Positions 42,091-50,513 of a DNA stretch of 64,000 nucleotides are shown here, piece after piece. The notes beneath the pieces were generated by a model. That model saw nothing but the letters and a program-made list of their open reading frames with translations, had not been told where the DNA came from and did not search any database. The position numbers and the translations under genes are program-made. Numbering within the stretch: the stretch's first letter is position 1; the number at the start of each line of letters is the position of its first letter. The stretch comes from an uncultured Eggerthellaceae bacterium (GTDB lineage Bacteria; Actinomycetota; Coriobacteriia; Coriobacteriales; Eggerthellaceae), in assembly GCA_910588945.1 (NCBI GenBank), contig CAJUSF010000013.1, forward strand, positions 124,001-188,000. Reading direction: 5' to 3'.

Positions 42091-42558
42091 ATGACCACAT
42101 ATGAAGGCAAGATCGTAAGCGGCGGCATGAAGGTGGCCATAGTGGCATCACGCTTCAATGAATTCATCACCTCAAAACTCTTGAGTGGTGCGATAGATAC
42201 CCTTGTGCGCCACGATGTGGAAGACGACAACATTGACATTGCTTGGGTTCCCGGCGCGTTCGAGATCCCGCTGATCGCAAAGAAGATGGCTGAGAGCAAT
42301 AAATATGACGCCGTCATCTGCTTGGGGGCGGTCATCCGCGGCGCCACATCACACTATGACATCGTCTGCAACGAGGTCAGCAAAGGCATCGCCCATATCT
42401 CGCTTGAAACTGGCATTCCCGTGATCTTTGGGGTCATCACCACAGACACGATCGAGCAAGCCATAGAGCGTGCTGGCACTAAAGCGGGCAATAAAGGCTC
42501 CGAATGCGCACAAGCGGCCATCGAGATGGCAAACCTGCTTCGCGAGCTTTCCGATTAA
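42091..42558 (+). CDS. ribH: 6,7-dimethyl-8-ribityllumazine synthase
   Basis: Penultimate enzyme of riboflavin synthesis, assembled as an icosahedral or pentameric particle. 155 residues: VAIVASRFNEFITSKLL, WVPGAFEIPLIAKK, CLGAVIRGATSHYDIVCNEV with the catalytic His, and PVIFGVITTDTIEQAIERAG, all classic. ATG at 42091 follows TTAGGAGATATC. No ribBA, ribC or ribD nearby and no FMN riboswitch seen, so the remaining pathway is elsewhere or riboflavin is obtained in another way. Confidence 0.97.
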   Translation: MTTYEGKIVSGGMKVAIVASRFNEFITSKLLSGAIDTLVRHDVEDDNIDIAWVPGAFEIPLIAKKMAESNKYDAVICLGAVIRGATSHYDIVCNEVSKGIAHISLETGIPVIFGVITTDTIEQAIERAGTKAGNKGSECAQAAIEMANLLRELSD

Positions 42559-42601
42559 CCATTTTTCCAGATGCTATTCAGCGATGCCGCGCACAGAGTG
42601 C

Positions 42602-43516
42602 ATGACATCTGAAAACCCTATGACAAGAACCGACAGAACAGTGCGTGTAAGGCGGATACTTTGGATAGTATTCGCCTTGAATCTTTTGGTAGCCGCAGCG
42701 AAATACCTGTGGGGCCTCTTCAGCGGAAGCACATCGATGCAGGCCGACGGCATCCATTCTGTGTTCGACTCGCTAGGAAACGTCATCGCGCTCATTGGAG
42801 TGGCCATCGCCTCAAGACCGGCCGATGCGAGCCATCCCTACGGACACTCGAAGTTTGAAACTTATGGATCTTTGCTAATAGGCGTGCTGCTTCTCATCGC
42901 TGCGATCAACGTGGGCACCACAGCGATCGGAAACCTGATCGAGGGTACCTCTGCGGCAGAGGTCAGCGCAACGTCTTTCACAGTGATGGTGATCACGCTT
43001 GCGATAAATATCTGCGTGAGCATCGGAGAACATCGCGCGGGCACACACTTGTCAAGCGAAATGCTCAAGGCCGACGCATCGCATACCCTCTCGGATGCGT
43101 TCGTATCGATCGGGGTGATCATCGGCCTCGCGTTCGTGGCGCTCGGTTATCCCGCCGCCGACTCGATAGCAGCACTTGCAGTATGCCTGTTCATCCTGAT
43201 AGCGGCAGCAGGTGTTTTCAAACAAGGGATCGACACCCTCTCAGACCATTCGCGCATCCCGACAAGCGAGATCGAAGCGATCGCTGAGCGCTTCGAGGAT
43301 ATACGCGATATCCATCGCATCCGCACGCGTGGAACGGAATCGGCCATCTATTGCGATCTGCATATTCTAGTTGATCCTGATATGAGCGTGAAAAAGGCCC
43401 ACAGTATCGCCGATGAGCTCGCCGATACCATAGAGAAAGAAAATCCCAATATCTGCGAAGTGCTCGTACATATAGAGCCCGACACGGAAGAGGAACGCCG
43501 TCGCGGCGAAAGTTAG
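42602..43516 (+). CDS. Cation diffusion facilitator family transporter
   Basis: CDF-family exporter of divalent metals (zinc, iron, manganese) by proton exchange. About 304 residues with six predicted helices; metal site residues in SMQADGIHSVFDSLGN and EMLKADASHTLSDAFVS (HxxxD motif in each), and a C-terminal cytoplasmic domain (about residue 215 on) with HRIRTRGTESAIYCDLHILVD. The start is unclear: ATGs at 42584, 42602 and 42620 all lack a good ribosome site; 42602 is used. Converges with rsfS, overlapping it by four bases. Confidence 0.9.
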   Translation: MTSENPMTRTDRTVRVRRILWIVFALNLLVAAAKYLWGLFSGSTSMQADGIHSVFDSLGNVIALIGVAIASRPADASHPYGHSKFETYGSLLIGVLLLIAAINVGTTAIGNLIEGTSAAEVSATSFTVMVITLAINICVSIGEHRAGTHLSSEMLKADASHTLSDAFVSIGVIIGLAFVALGYPAADSIAALAVCLFILIAAAGVFKQGIDTLSDHSRIPTSEIEAIAERFEDIRDIHRIRTRGTESAIYCDLHILVDPDMSVKKAHSIADELADTIEKENPNICEVLVHIEPDTEEERRRGES

Positions 43517-43989
43517 TCTCTATCCGGCCCCTCTTCAACCTCTAGCATCTCCTGTTCATCAGGCATCTGCGCGATACCGTCAAGCATCTCGCGGATCCTC
43601 TCAGAGTATTCCAAGTTTTCAAATCCCGGCTCTTTCGAAAGATCGATCACGGGCGCATCGTTCCAAAGCGTTTCGAGCCTGTAATACTCGCGCGTCTGCG
43701 GTTGGAACACATGCACAACGATATGGCCGTAATCCAGAAGCGACCACGATCCGTCGCTGGATACCTCCCTGTGCACCGGCTTCAGCCCGCCGTCCTTCAG
43801 AAGCTTTTCCTCGATCTCGTCGATAATCGCATCGACTTGGCGCGAGTTCTGCGCCGTTACTATAACGAAGTAATCGGTAAGCCCTATAAGCTCGCCGACC
43901 TCTTGCACCATTATATCGGTAGCCTTTTTATCATCGGCCGCACGCGCTGCGATGAGCGCAGCTTGCCTGCTTGAGACTTCGTTGCTCAA
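43513..43989 (-). CDS. rsfS: Ribosomal silencing factor RsfS
   Basis: Binds L14 to stop subunit joining when nutrients are low. 158 residues: LIAARAADDKKATDIMVQEVGEL, DYFVIVTAQNSRQVDAI, HREVSSDGSWSLLDYGHIVVHVFQPQTREYY and YRLETLWNDAP, all characteristic. The C-terminal 40 residues are an acidic extra tail. Last of the obgE-proB-proA-nadD-yqeK-rsfS gene string, seen in many actinobacteria. Confidence 0.95.
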   Translation of the reverse strand: MSNEVSSRQAALIAARAADDKKATDIMVQEVGELIGLTDYFVIVTAQNSRQVDAIIDEIEEKLLKDGGLKPVHREVSSDGSWSLLDYGHIVVHVFQPQTREYYRLETLWNDAPVIDLSKEPGFENLEYSERIREMLDGIAQMPDEQEMLEVEEGPDRD

Positions 43990-44008
43990 TTTTGTACCCC
44001 TTCAAACC

Positions 44009-44629
44009 TCAATCGAATTTCTTCTTCTTTTTCCTAGAACCATCGTAGACCATTTCGTTCCATATATCTATCGTGTCGGGATGCATCACGACCTCCTTCT
44101 CCAAAAGAACGGAAAGCCAATGCTTGTACACATCCCGGTATAGATCATCTAGCTGCACTTTTCCGACTTCAGCTCTTATCGCATCGACACCATCATAGTT
44201 GCGGTTTGGCTCGATGGCATCCGCCACATAGATGATCTTATCCAGATCAGACATATCCTTACAAGCCACCGTGTGCACCTCGATTGCATGGATAACATCT
44301 GGCGGAATCTCTGGAAAAGACCGAGAAAGCGCAGCAGCAGCCGTCGGCCCGTGAAGCACTTCCGGAAGATTCGCGACCACCCAAGGATCAAGAGTGCTAT
44401 CCAGACCAAGATCGCAAACGCGCTCGCGCATCGCATTATTGCGATACCCTTTATCCCAATCATGCAAAAGCCCGGCAAGACGTGCTTTACGCTCATCTAT
44501 GCCGTATACCTGTGCCAACATGGCGGCACACTTTGCCACTCCCTCAATGTGGGCCAAGCGCTTCTCTGACACCCTGTCTTTCAGCTCTTTGGCGCGCTCG
44601 GAATAGAATTGGTCGCTTAATACATCCAT
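44009..44629 (-). CDS. yqeK: YqeK-type HD-domain bis(5'-nucleosyl)-tetraphosphatase
   Basis: HD-domain hydrolase of Ap4A. 206 residues: HIEGVAKCAAMLAQVYGID, the metal-binding HDWDKG near residue 54, a second His cluster in VLHGPTAAAAL, and IIYVADAIEPNR. A Lys-rich tail ends the protein. Its start lies within the last codons of nadD (overlap 13 bases), so it is coupled to nadD, as is usual. Confidence 0.94.
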   Translation of the reverse strand: MDVLSDQFYSERAKELKDRVSEKRLAHIEGVAKCAAMLAQVYGIDERKARLAGLLHDWDKGYRNNAMRERVCDLGLDSTLDPWVVANLPEVLHGPTAAAALSRSFPEIPPDVIHAIEVHTVACKDMSDLDKIIYVADAIEPNRNYDGVDAIRAEVGKVQLDDLYRDVYKHWLSVLLEKEVVMHPDTIDIWNEMVYDGSRKKKKKFD

Positions 44630-45444
44630 TCGGTACCACTTCCTTCAAAGCCGATCGTCGGTCGGCCTTCGCCCCGCTCGTCACCATAGAGTCCGTGCTG
44701 TGCTATGAAGACGCGAATGGCGTAGGGCACAAGATACCTGATCGAGCTTCCCGCTTTGCATAGCGCACGAACCTCGCTCGACGAGATATCGAACATCGGA
44801 GCCTTGACGAACTCGATGTGAAAACCCGCTTCGCAAAGGCCATTTACTATCACAGGATCGACCTCATACCCGGGCCTAGATACGCATGCGAAGTTTGCCA
44901 GCGAAGCAAGGCGCGACGCATCCTTCCAGTCGCTGAGCGTCAATAGTGAATCCGTGCCTATGATGAACACGAACTCGACATCCGCTCCGTATGCAGCCCG
45001 AAGACGCTCGAGTGTATCCACTGTATAGGTTATTCCATGCCTGCGTATCTCGATATCGCTTACGCAAAATGAAGGATTATCAGCGACAGCAAGCTCACAC
45101 ATCGCAAGTCTTGCTTCTGTACTTGCGATATCGCGATCCTGTTTGAATGCTGGATCACCTGCCGGAATAAACAGCACGCCATCAAGACCTAGTGCCTCCA
45201 TGGCACGCTCGGCGCAGTTCAAGTGCCCCAGATGTATAGGATCGAACGTGCCGCCCATTATTCCGAGACGCCTAGGCACTCCATCTTTGCAAAAGAAAGC
45301 AGCGTCCGTATCTTCGAGCGCTCGGGAACTGGCACCTTTGCCCTTGCCAGACAGAGCATACCTAGCCAAGCGCTTGTCTTCAGTTTCAACTTCTTCGAGG
45401 ACCGCACCAGCAAAGCTGCCGATGTCAGAGACATTGTCATACAT
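44617..45444 (-). CDS. nadD: Nicotinate-nucleotide adenylyltransferase
   Basis: Makes deamido-NAD from nicotinate mononucleotide and ATP. 275 residues: nucleotidyltransferase motif GIMGGTFDPIHLGHL near residue 61, FIPAGDPAFKQ, IIGTDSLLTLSDW and the second motif DISSSEVRALCKAG. The first 60 residues (charged, unstructured) extend beyond the roughly 200-residue family core. Start ATG at 45444 lies five bases after the proA stop. Confidence 0.94.
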   Translation of the reverse strand: MYDNVSDIGSFAGAVLEEVETEDKRLARYALSGKGKGASSRALEDTDAAFFCKDGVPRRLGIMGGTFDPIHLGHLNCAERAMEALGLDGVLFIPAGDPAFKQDRDIASTEARLAMCELAVADNPSFCVSDIEIRRHGITYTVDTLERLRAAYGADVEFVFIIGTDSLLTLSDWKDASRLASLANFACVSRPGYEVDPVIVNGLCEAGFHIEFVKAPMFDISSSEVRALCKAGSSIRYLVPYAIRVFIAQHGLYGDERGEGRPTIGFEGSGTEWMY

Positions 45445-45449
45445 CGAAG

Positions 45450-46730
45450 CTAATCCCTGATCTGTCCATTGCCGCGCAGCACGTATTTATAGGATGTAAG
45501 AGCATCGAGGGCAAAAGGACCTCTCGCATGGAGCTTCTGCGTGGATATGCCGATCTCAGCACCGAGGCCGAACTGGCCGCCGTCTGTGAACGACGTTGCA
45601 ACGTTGTGATAGACAGCTGCAGCATCGACTCCTTTGAGGAACGCCTCGGCCGCTTTTTCATCCGCAGCCACGATGGACTCAGAATGCTTGGTTCCGAATC
45701 GATTTATATGCTCGATCGCCTCATCCACACCAATGACGTAATGAACCGAGATCTCCGGGCCGAGATATTCCGTAGCCCAGTCCTCATCCGTTGCAAGAAC
45801 AAGTTTCTCCGGCACCACTCCACGCTCAGATGCAAGCTTCAATGCGCGCTCATCAGCGTGTATCAAAACGCCCTCGTTCGCCAGCAGCGCCATCATCTCA
45901 GCCGCAAGATCGTCCGCTACCCCATTATCGATAAGCAGCGTCTCACATGCATTGCACACCCCGTAACGACGGCATTTGGAATTCATGACGATATCCTTGG
46001 CCATGGACGCCTCGGCACTTTCATGCACATACACATGACAATTTCCTGTACCGGTCTCGATCACAGGCACCTTCGAGGTTTCCACACAATGCGCGATGAG
46101 CCCTGCGCCACCACGCGGTATGAGCACATCCACGATACCATGCAACTGCATGAGCGCATCGGTGGCAGCCCTGTCTGTGCTGCTTACAAACTGAATGCAA
46201 TCAGGCGAGATCGACGTTGTTGCGAGCGCACTCTTTAAGACATCGACGATCGCGGCATTGCTGTGAAGCGCCATGCTGCCGCCTCGCAACACGCACGCGT
46301 TTCCGGATTTCAAGCAGATACCAGCCGCATCCGCGGTAACATTGGGTCGCGCTTCATAGACGACCGCCACAACGCCAAGCGGCACGCTCACTCGCTCGAG
46401 AGAAACACCGTTATACATCGTATCCTCGGCAAGCGTCACGCCGACGGGATCGGCAAGCTCTACAAGTTCCTCCAGTGCATCGGCCATAGCGCATATACGG
46501 GAATCATCGAGCATCAACCTGTCAAGTATCGCCTCGCTTGTTCCGGCATCTGCCGCCGGTCGCATGTCTTGCGCGTTCGCCTTCTCTATCGTTTCGCTGC
46601 ATCTGCGAAGCGCGGCGGCCATCGCGAACAGAGCCTCGTTTTTCTGTTCGGTGGAGGCCATCGCTAAAGACACGCTCGCCTCTTTAGCGATGAGCGCAAT
46701 CTCCTTCACCTGTGAACGGATATCTTCCAC
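45450..46730 (-). CDS. proA: Glutamate-5-semialdehyde dehydrogenase (gamma-glutamyl phosphate reductase)
   Basis: Second enzyme of proline synthesis. 426 residues with the aldehyde-dehydrogenase fold: VPLGVVAVVYEARPNVTADAAG, CLKSGNACVLRGG, LIPRGGAGLIAHCV, and the catalytic Cys in NSKCRRYGVCNACETLL (the usual motif is CNAxET). GTKHSESIVA follows. A 213-base gap lies between it and proB upstream. Confidence 0.97.
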   Translation of the reverse strand: MEDIRSQVKEIALIAKEASVSLAMASTEQKNEALFAMAAALRRCSETIEKANAQDMRPAADAGTSEAILDRLMLDDSRICAMADALEELVELADPVGVTLAEDTMYNGVSLERVSVPLGVVAVVYEARPNVTADAAGICLKSGNACVLRGGSMALHSNAAIVDVLKSALATTSISPDCIQFVSSTDRAATDALMQLHGIVDVLIPRGGAGLIAHCVETSKVPVIETGTGNCHVYVHESAEASMAKDIVMNSKCRRYGVCNACETLLIDNGVADDLAAEMMALLANEGVLIHADERALKLASERGVVPEKLVLATDEDWATEYLGPEISVHYVIGVDEAIEHINRFGTKHSESIVAADEKAAEAFLKGVDAAAVYHNVATSFTDGGQFGLGAEIGISTQKLHARGPFALDALTSYKYVLRGNGQIRD

Positions 46731-46943
46731 TTCAAACCTCTTTCAGCGCAATATCAATCGAATTTACGATATCACTAAAGCCCGGTCACTTTTCCCAGAT
46801 AGCTCGATCATGCGGCTAAAATCCAGAAAATGGGATGACAGCAGCAGAGGTCTCGGCTCTTTAGCGTCGCACAATGAAGCCCGAGCGCGCCTGCTAGATA
46901 ATCATCAAGCCATCTTGCCGAGCCCTTTGATACAACGAGCTCA
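46731..46943. other. Gap between proB and proA
   Basis: 213 non-coding bases inside an otherwise tightly packed operon. I see no terminator, promoter or repeat that I would defend. The open frame across it (46808-47047) is a shadow of the proB end. Confidence 0.5.
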
Positions 46944-48095
46944 TCACTCGAAAAGCACAAGCTCATCTCTGTGCACGACAGGCGTCTTCGCCAACCTCGA
47001 CAATATACGATTGCGATCAAGTTCCTCGCTCGAACGCCCACAAGCAAGCTCTATCTCATCACTTGAGGCCCCAGCACGCCCACGCGCGATCACGATGCCC
47101 TCAGCATCTTTAACATCGATCACATCATCGGCATCAAATCGCGAATCAACCCTCGTTATCCCGACGCAAAGAAGAGAACTTCCCCGCTCTATTAGCGCAC
47201 GACGCGCACCTTCATCCACAAACACGGCTCCTCTCGGGCTGTCGCCAAGCGCGAGCCATAGCTTTCTAGGCGTTATCTCATGCGCAGGCTTATCAGAGAT
47301 GAATCTCGTACCCACATCTTCGCCGCGAGTTGCTGCGCAGATGATGTCCTCGCTGCGCCCGTTGACGATCATCATGGGAATCGCAGCGCTCATGAGCACA
47401 CGTGCTGCCCGTATCTTGGTGATCATCCCGCCTGATCCCGCCACGCTTCCAGCACCTCCGGCGGCATCCATCACACGGCGGCTAATCCGCTTGACCTCAG
47501 AGACGAGCTTTGCCGTTGGCGTCGTCTGCGGATTCGCGTCGTACAAACCGTCGATATCAGACAGTATCACCATCAGATCAGCATCGACCAGACAAGCCAC
47601 AAGGGCCGCAAGCGTATCGTTGTCGCCGAAACGGATCTGCTCAACAGATACCGTATCGTTTTCATTCACGATCGGGACCACGGACATCTCAAGCAGAGTG
47701 GACAGAGTATCGCGCGCGTGCAGATATGCTTCTCTGTCGGCCGTGTCGCGCCTTGTAAGCAACACGAGCGATGTCGTTATGTCGAATCTGGCGAAAGCCT
47801 TCGCATAGGCTGCAGAAAGCGCGCTCTGTCCGACAGAAGCCGCCGCTTGAAGATGAGGCATATCCTTCGGGCGCTCTTTTATCCCTAGGGCCTCAAGACC
47901 GCTTGCGATGGCGCCCGAGCTCACAATGACGACATCCCAGCCCTCCTCGCGAAGATCAGCGATCTGGGCGGACAGAGAATCGAGATATTCGTAGTCGATC
48001 GAGCTTTCGGATGTAGTAAGTGTCGACGAGCCGATCTTCACCACCAACCGGCGACGTCGATCGGTTTGCGTTGTAGTTTCTTTCACCGTGTCCAT
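46944..48095 (-). CDS. proB: Glutamate 5-kinase with PUA domain
   Basis: First, proline-inhibited step of proline synthesis. 383 residues: amino-acid-kinase core (LVVKIGSSTLTT, VSSGAIASGLEALG, PIVNENDTVSVEQIRFGDND, LSDIDGLYDANP, AGSVAGSGGMITKIRAARV) and a C-terminal PUA domain from about residue 290. ATG at 48095, 28 bases after obgE. Downstream 213 bases before proA contain no recognised feature. Confidence 0.97.
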   Translation of the reverse strand: MDTVKETTTQTDRRRRLVVKIGSSTLTTSESSIDYEYLDSLSAQIADLREEGWDVVIVSSGAIASGLEALGIKERPKDMPHLQAAASVGQSALSAAYAKAFARFDITTSLVLLTRRDTADREAYLHARDTLSTLLEMSVVPIVNENDTVSVEQIRFGDNDTLAALVACLVDADLMVILSDIDGLYDANPQTTPTAKLVSEVKRISRRVMDAAGGAGSVAGSGGMITKIRAARVLMSAAIPMMIVNGRSEDIICAATRGEDVGTRFISDKPAHEITPRKLWLALGDSPRGAVFVDEGARRALIERGSSLLCVGITRVDSRFDADDVIDVKDAEGIVIARGRAGASSDEIELACGRSSEELDRNRILSRLAKTPVVHRDELVLFE

Positions 48096-48122
48096 AAGGC
48101 CCCTGCCTTTGACTCGAACCCT

Positions 48123-49514
48123 CTACAGGTCCAATTCCTGATAGATATCGGCACCATCGGCCGACTCATACTCGAACGCACGACCCGAGATGCGGATCTC
48201 ATCACCATCCACAGCACCCGCCTCGGCCAGCGCATCATCTACGCCTAGCCTCCGCAAACGATGCTGCAAGAAGCTCACAGCCTCCTCGTTTTCCCAGTCG
48301 GTTTGAACCACCATGCGCTCGACCTGCTTACCAGCCACACGAAATGCTCCTTGCTCCTCTTCGATGATCTCAAAGGCAGCATCGCGCGCAAGCCTCCTGT
48401 GTTCCCAAACCTGATCGAAACGCTCGGTCGCATCATCGGCACGCTTGGCCTCCTCACGCAGCTCATGCACCTTTGTGGCTATGGCCGCCTTGAGCGAATC
48501 CACGCCCTCTCCTGTAAGGGCGCTTATCTCGTAGAGCTTGGGATCGATTGGCGATTGGGCAAACTCATTGCCACCCGCAGCCTCAATTGAGTCCGCACGC
48601 ACGCGCTCGGCAAGCGCACGAGCCGCATCCTCGGTTCCTGCGACATCGATCTTATTCGCGACAACAATCCTCGGCCTTTGTGCCAGCTCCGAGGCATAAA
48701 GCGCAAGCTCCCTGTTGATGATCTCATAATCCTCAAGCGGATCGCGCTGTTCGTAGTCGCCAGTGAGATCGACCACATGCACGATAAGCGCGGTGCGCTC
48801 GATATGACGCAAGAACTCATGTCCGAGTCCCTTACCTTCATGTGCGCCCTCGATAAGTCCTGGAACGTCAGCCACCACGAAGCTCAAATCTCCGCTCGTC
48901 GCCACACCTAGGTTAGGCACCAAGGTAGTGAACGGGTAATCAGCGATCTTCGGCTTTGCAGCGCTCATCTTCGAGATAAGAGATGATTTTCCAGCACTCG
49001 GCATACCAACGAGCGCCGCATCGGCAACGAGCTTCATCTCGAGCTCGATCCACTTGTCATCGGCAGGCTCACCGAGCTCAGCGAACGCCGGCGCACGGCG
49101 GGTCGATGTCACGAAATGCGTATTGCCCCGACCGCCGATGCCGCCTTCAGCCACGATGACTCGCTCGCCATCATGTGCCAAATCCGCGATAAGCTCGCCA
49201 GCCACTTTGTCATCCTCGGAATACTCCCTCACGATCGTACCGACAGGAACCCTGAGAATAAGGTCCTCACCGCGCGCGCCGTGCATCTTCGAACCCTTTC
49301 CGTGGGTGCCTCGCTGCGCCTTGAAATGATGCTTGAACCTGTAATCGATGAGCGAGGATAGCGAGCTGTCTGCAACAAGCACAACATCTCCGCCATGCCC
49401 ACCGTCTCCTCCATCAGGGCCACCCTTAGGAACGTGAGCCTCGCGACGAAAGGACATGCAACCAGCCCCGCCATCGCCGCCTTTTACGTAAATATGCACC
49501 TTATCGACAAACAT
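48123..49514 (-). CDS. obgE: GTPase ObgE/CgtA
   Basis: Essential ribosome-linked GTPase. 463 residues: glycine-rich Obg fold (IYVKGGDGGAGCMSFRREAHVPKGG), G1 GMPSAGKSSL (about residue 166), G3 DVPGLIEGAH, G4 NKID, and a C-terminal OCT domain (about residue 355 on). Length matches actinobacterial Obg, with an acidic C-terminus. Start ATG at 49514; a terminator separates it from rpmA. Confidence 0.97.
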   Translation of the reverse strand: MFVDKVHIYVKGGDGGAGCMSFRREAHVPKGGPDGGDGGHGGDVVLVADSSLSSLIDYRFKHHFKAQRGTHGKGSKMHGARGEDLILRVPVGTIVREYSEDDKVAGELIADLAHDGERVIVAEGGIGGRGNTHFVTSTRRAPAFAELGEPADDKWIELEMKLVADAALVGMPSAGKSSLISKMSAAKPKIADYPFTTLVPNLGVATSGDLSFVVADVPGLIEGAHEGKGLGHEFLRHIERTALIVHVVDLTGDYEQRDPLEDYEIINRELALYASELAQRPRIVVANKIDVAGTEDAARALAERVRADSIEAAGGNEFAQSPIDPKLYEISALTGEGVDSLKAAIATKVHELREEAKRADDATERFDQVWEHRRLARDAAFEIIEEEQGAFRVAGKQVERMVVQTDWENEEAVSFLQHRLRRLGVDDALAEAGAVDGDEIRISGRAFEYESADGADIYQELDL

Positions 49515-49532
49515 TGTCTCTTCCTTCTAAAC

Positions 49533-49558
49533 AAAAAGCCCTCATAAAAGGGCCTTTT
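49533..49558 (-). terminator. Terminator between rpmA and obgE
   Basis: Minus strand: AAAAGGCCCT and AGGGCTTTTT form the stem with TTTATG loop, the T-rich arm serving as the tail. It would cut the rplU-rpmA mRNA before obgE, possibly partially. Confidence 0.75.
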
Positions 49559-49600
49559 GCGATTAGTTATGTTGATGATCCTTGCGTCTTGCGAAAGCTC

Positions 49601-49852
49601 TTAAGCCTCCGGAATGACATGGATCTTACGTTTGTCACCACGTGTGAACTTCAGCGTACCGTCGCAAAGAGCGAACAGGGTATCATCTCCACCGCGACCA
49701 ACATTCTCACCTGGATGAAAATGTGTACCGCGCTGACGAACGATAACATTTCCGGTTTTGACCGGTTGGCCTGCGAACATCTTGACACCAAGACGCTTTG
49801 CGTGAGAATCGCGGCCGTTTCTTGTAGAGCCTAAGCCTTTCTTATGAGCCAT
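49601..49852 (-). CDS. rpmA: 50S ribosomal protein L27
   Basis: Peptidyl-transferase-centre protein. 83 residues: MAHKKGLGSTRNGRDS, KRLGVKMFAGQPVKTGNVI, VRQRGTHFHPGENVGRG. No N-terminal cleavable extension (it begins MAHKK), unlike Firmicutes L27. Directly follows rplU. Confidence 0.98.
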   Translation of the reverse strand: MAHKKGLGSTRNGRDSHAKRLGVKMFAGQPVKTGNVIVRQRGTHFHPGENVGRGGDDTLFALCDGTLKFTRGDKRKIHVIPEA

Positions 49853-49854
49853 GA

Positions 49855-50394
49855 TTACTCCTCCGATGCCTTATCGTCAGCCTTCTCGGCTGCCTTCTTC
49901 GTTGTAGCCTTCGCCTTGGTCTCGCCAGACTTAGCGGCGGTCTTAGTGGTCTTTGTGGTCTTGGAAGCAGCCTTTGTCGCCGTCTTCTTTTCAGCGCTAT
50001 CTTCCTTTGCGGCCTTGGCCTTCGGCTCCTCTGCCGCCTTTGTAGTCTTGGTCTTAGAAGCAGCCTTCTTTGGCTCGGTGTACTTCTCGCTGCCCACTGT
50101 CACGATCTGAACGCGAGTGAGGTTCTGGCGATGTCCGCGAAGCTTCTTATAGTTCTTACGCTTCTTGAACTTGAAGACAAGCTGCTTGTCGCCCTTGAAC
50201 TGCTCGAGCACAACAGCCTCTACCTTTGTGGCAGCCGCCTTCTTCGGATCGGCCTCGACCTTCTTGCCATCAACCACGCAGATGGTCTCAAGAGCGACCT
50301 TATCGCCGACCTCTGCCGGCAGCTTCTCGATATTGATCTTATCGCCGGGTGCAACTTTGTATTGCTTCCCACCGGTCTTTACGATTGCATACAT
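49855..50394 (-). CDS. rplU: 50S ribosomal protein L21 with long Ala/Lys-rich tail
   Basis: Ribosomal protein that contacts 23S rRNA. The first 103 residues are ordinary L21 (MYAIVKTGGKQYKVAPGD, VDGKKVEADP, VVLEQFKGDKQLVFKFKKRKNYKKLRGHRQNLT). The remaining about 75 residues are low-complexity Lys/Ala/Thr/Glu, ending with SEE, and would be extended and charged. Start at 50394, with a strong promoter (50433-50461) 40 bases upstream. First gene of the rplU-rpmA unit. Confidence 0.96.
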   Translation of the reverse strand: MYAIVKTGGKQYKVAPGDKINIEKLPAEVGDKVALETICVVDGKKVEADPKKAAATKVEAVVLEQFKGDKQLVFKFKKRKNYKKLRGHRQNLTRVQIVTVGSEKYTEPKKAASKTKTTKAAEEPKAKAAKEDSAEKKTATKAASKTTKTTKTAAKSGETKAKATTKKAAEKADDKASEE

Positions 50395-50432
50395 TGATCT
50401 GTCTCCTAGTATGTGTCTAAACGCAAGGAATT

Positions 50433-50461
50433 ATCCTACCAATGTAATACCCCTGCGTCAA
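50433..50461 (-). promoter_or_regulatory. Strong sigma-70 promoter of rplU-rpmA
   Basis: TTGACG (50461-50456), 17-base spacer, TAGGAT (50438-50433), close to consensus and about 40 bases before the L21 start. Confidence 0.8.
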
Positions 50462-50513
50462 CGATTTTTTCACAAATTGTCCAAACTTTATTTTAAAAGG
50501 TGTCAAATCGCTA

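Noticed and set aside
46808..47047. 79-residue minus-strand frame between proB and proA
   Set aside because: Mostly overlaps proB in another frame; no ribosome site or domain.
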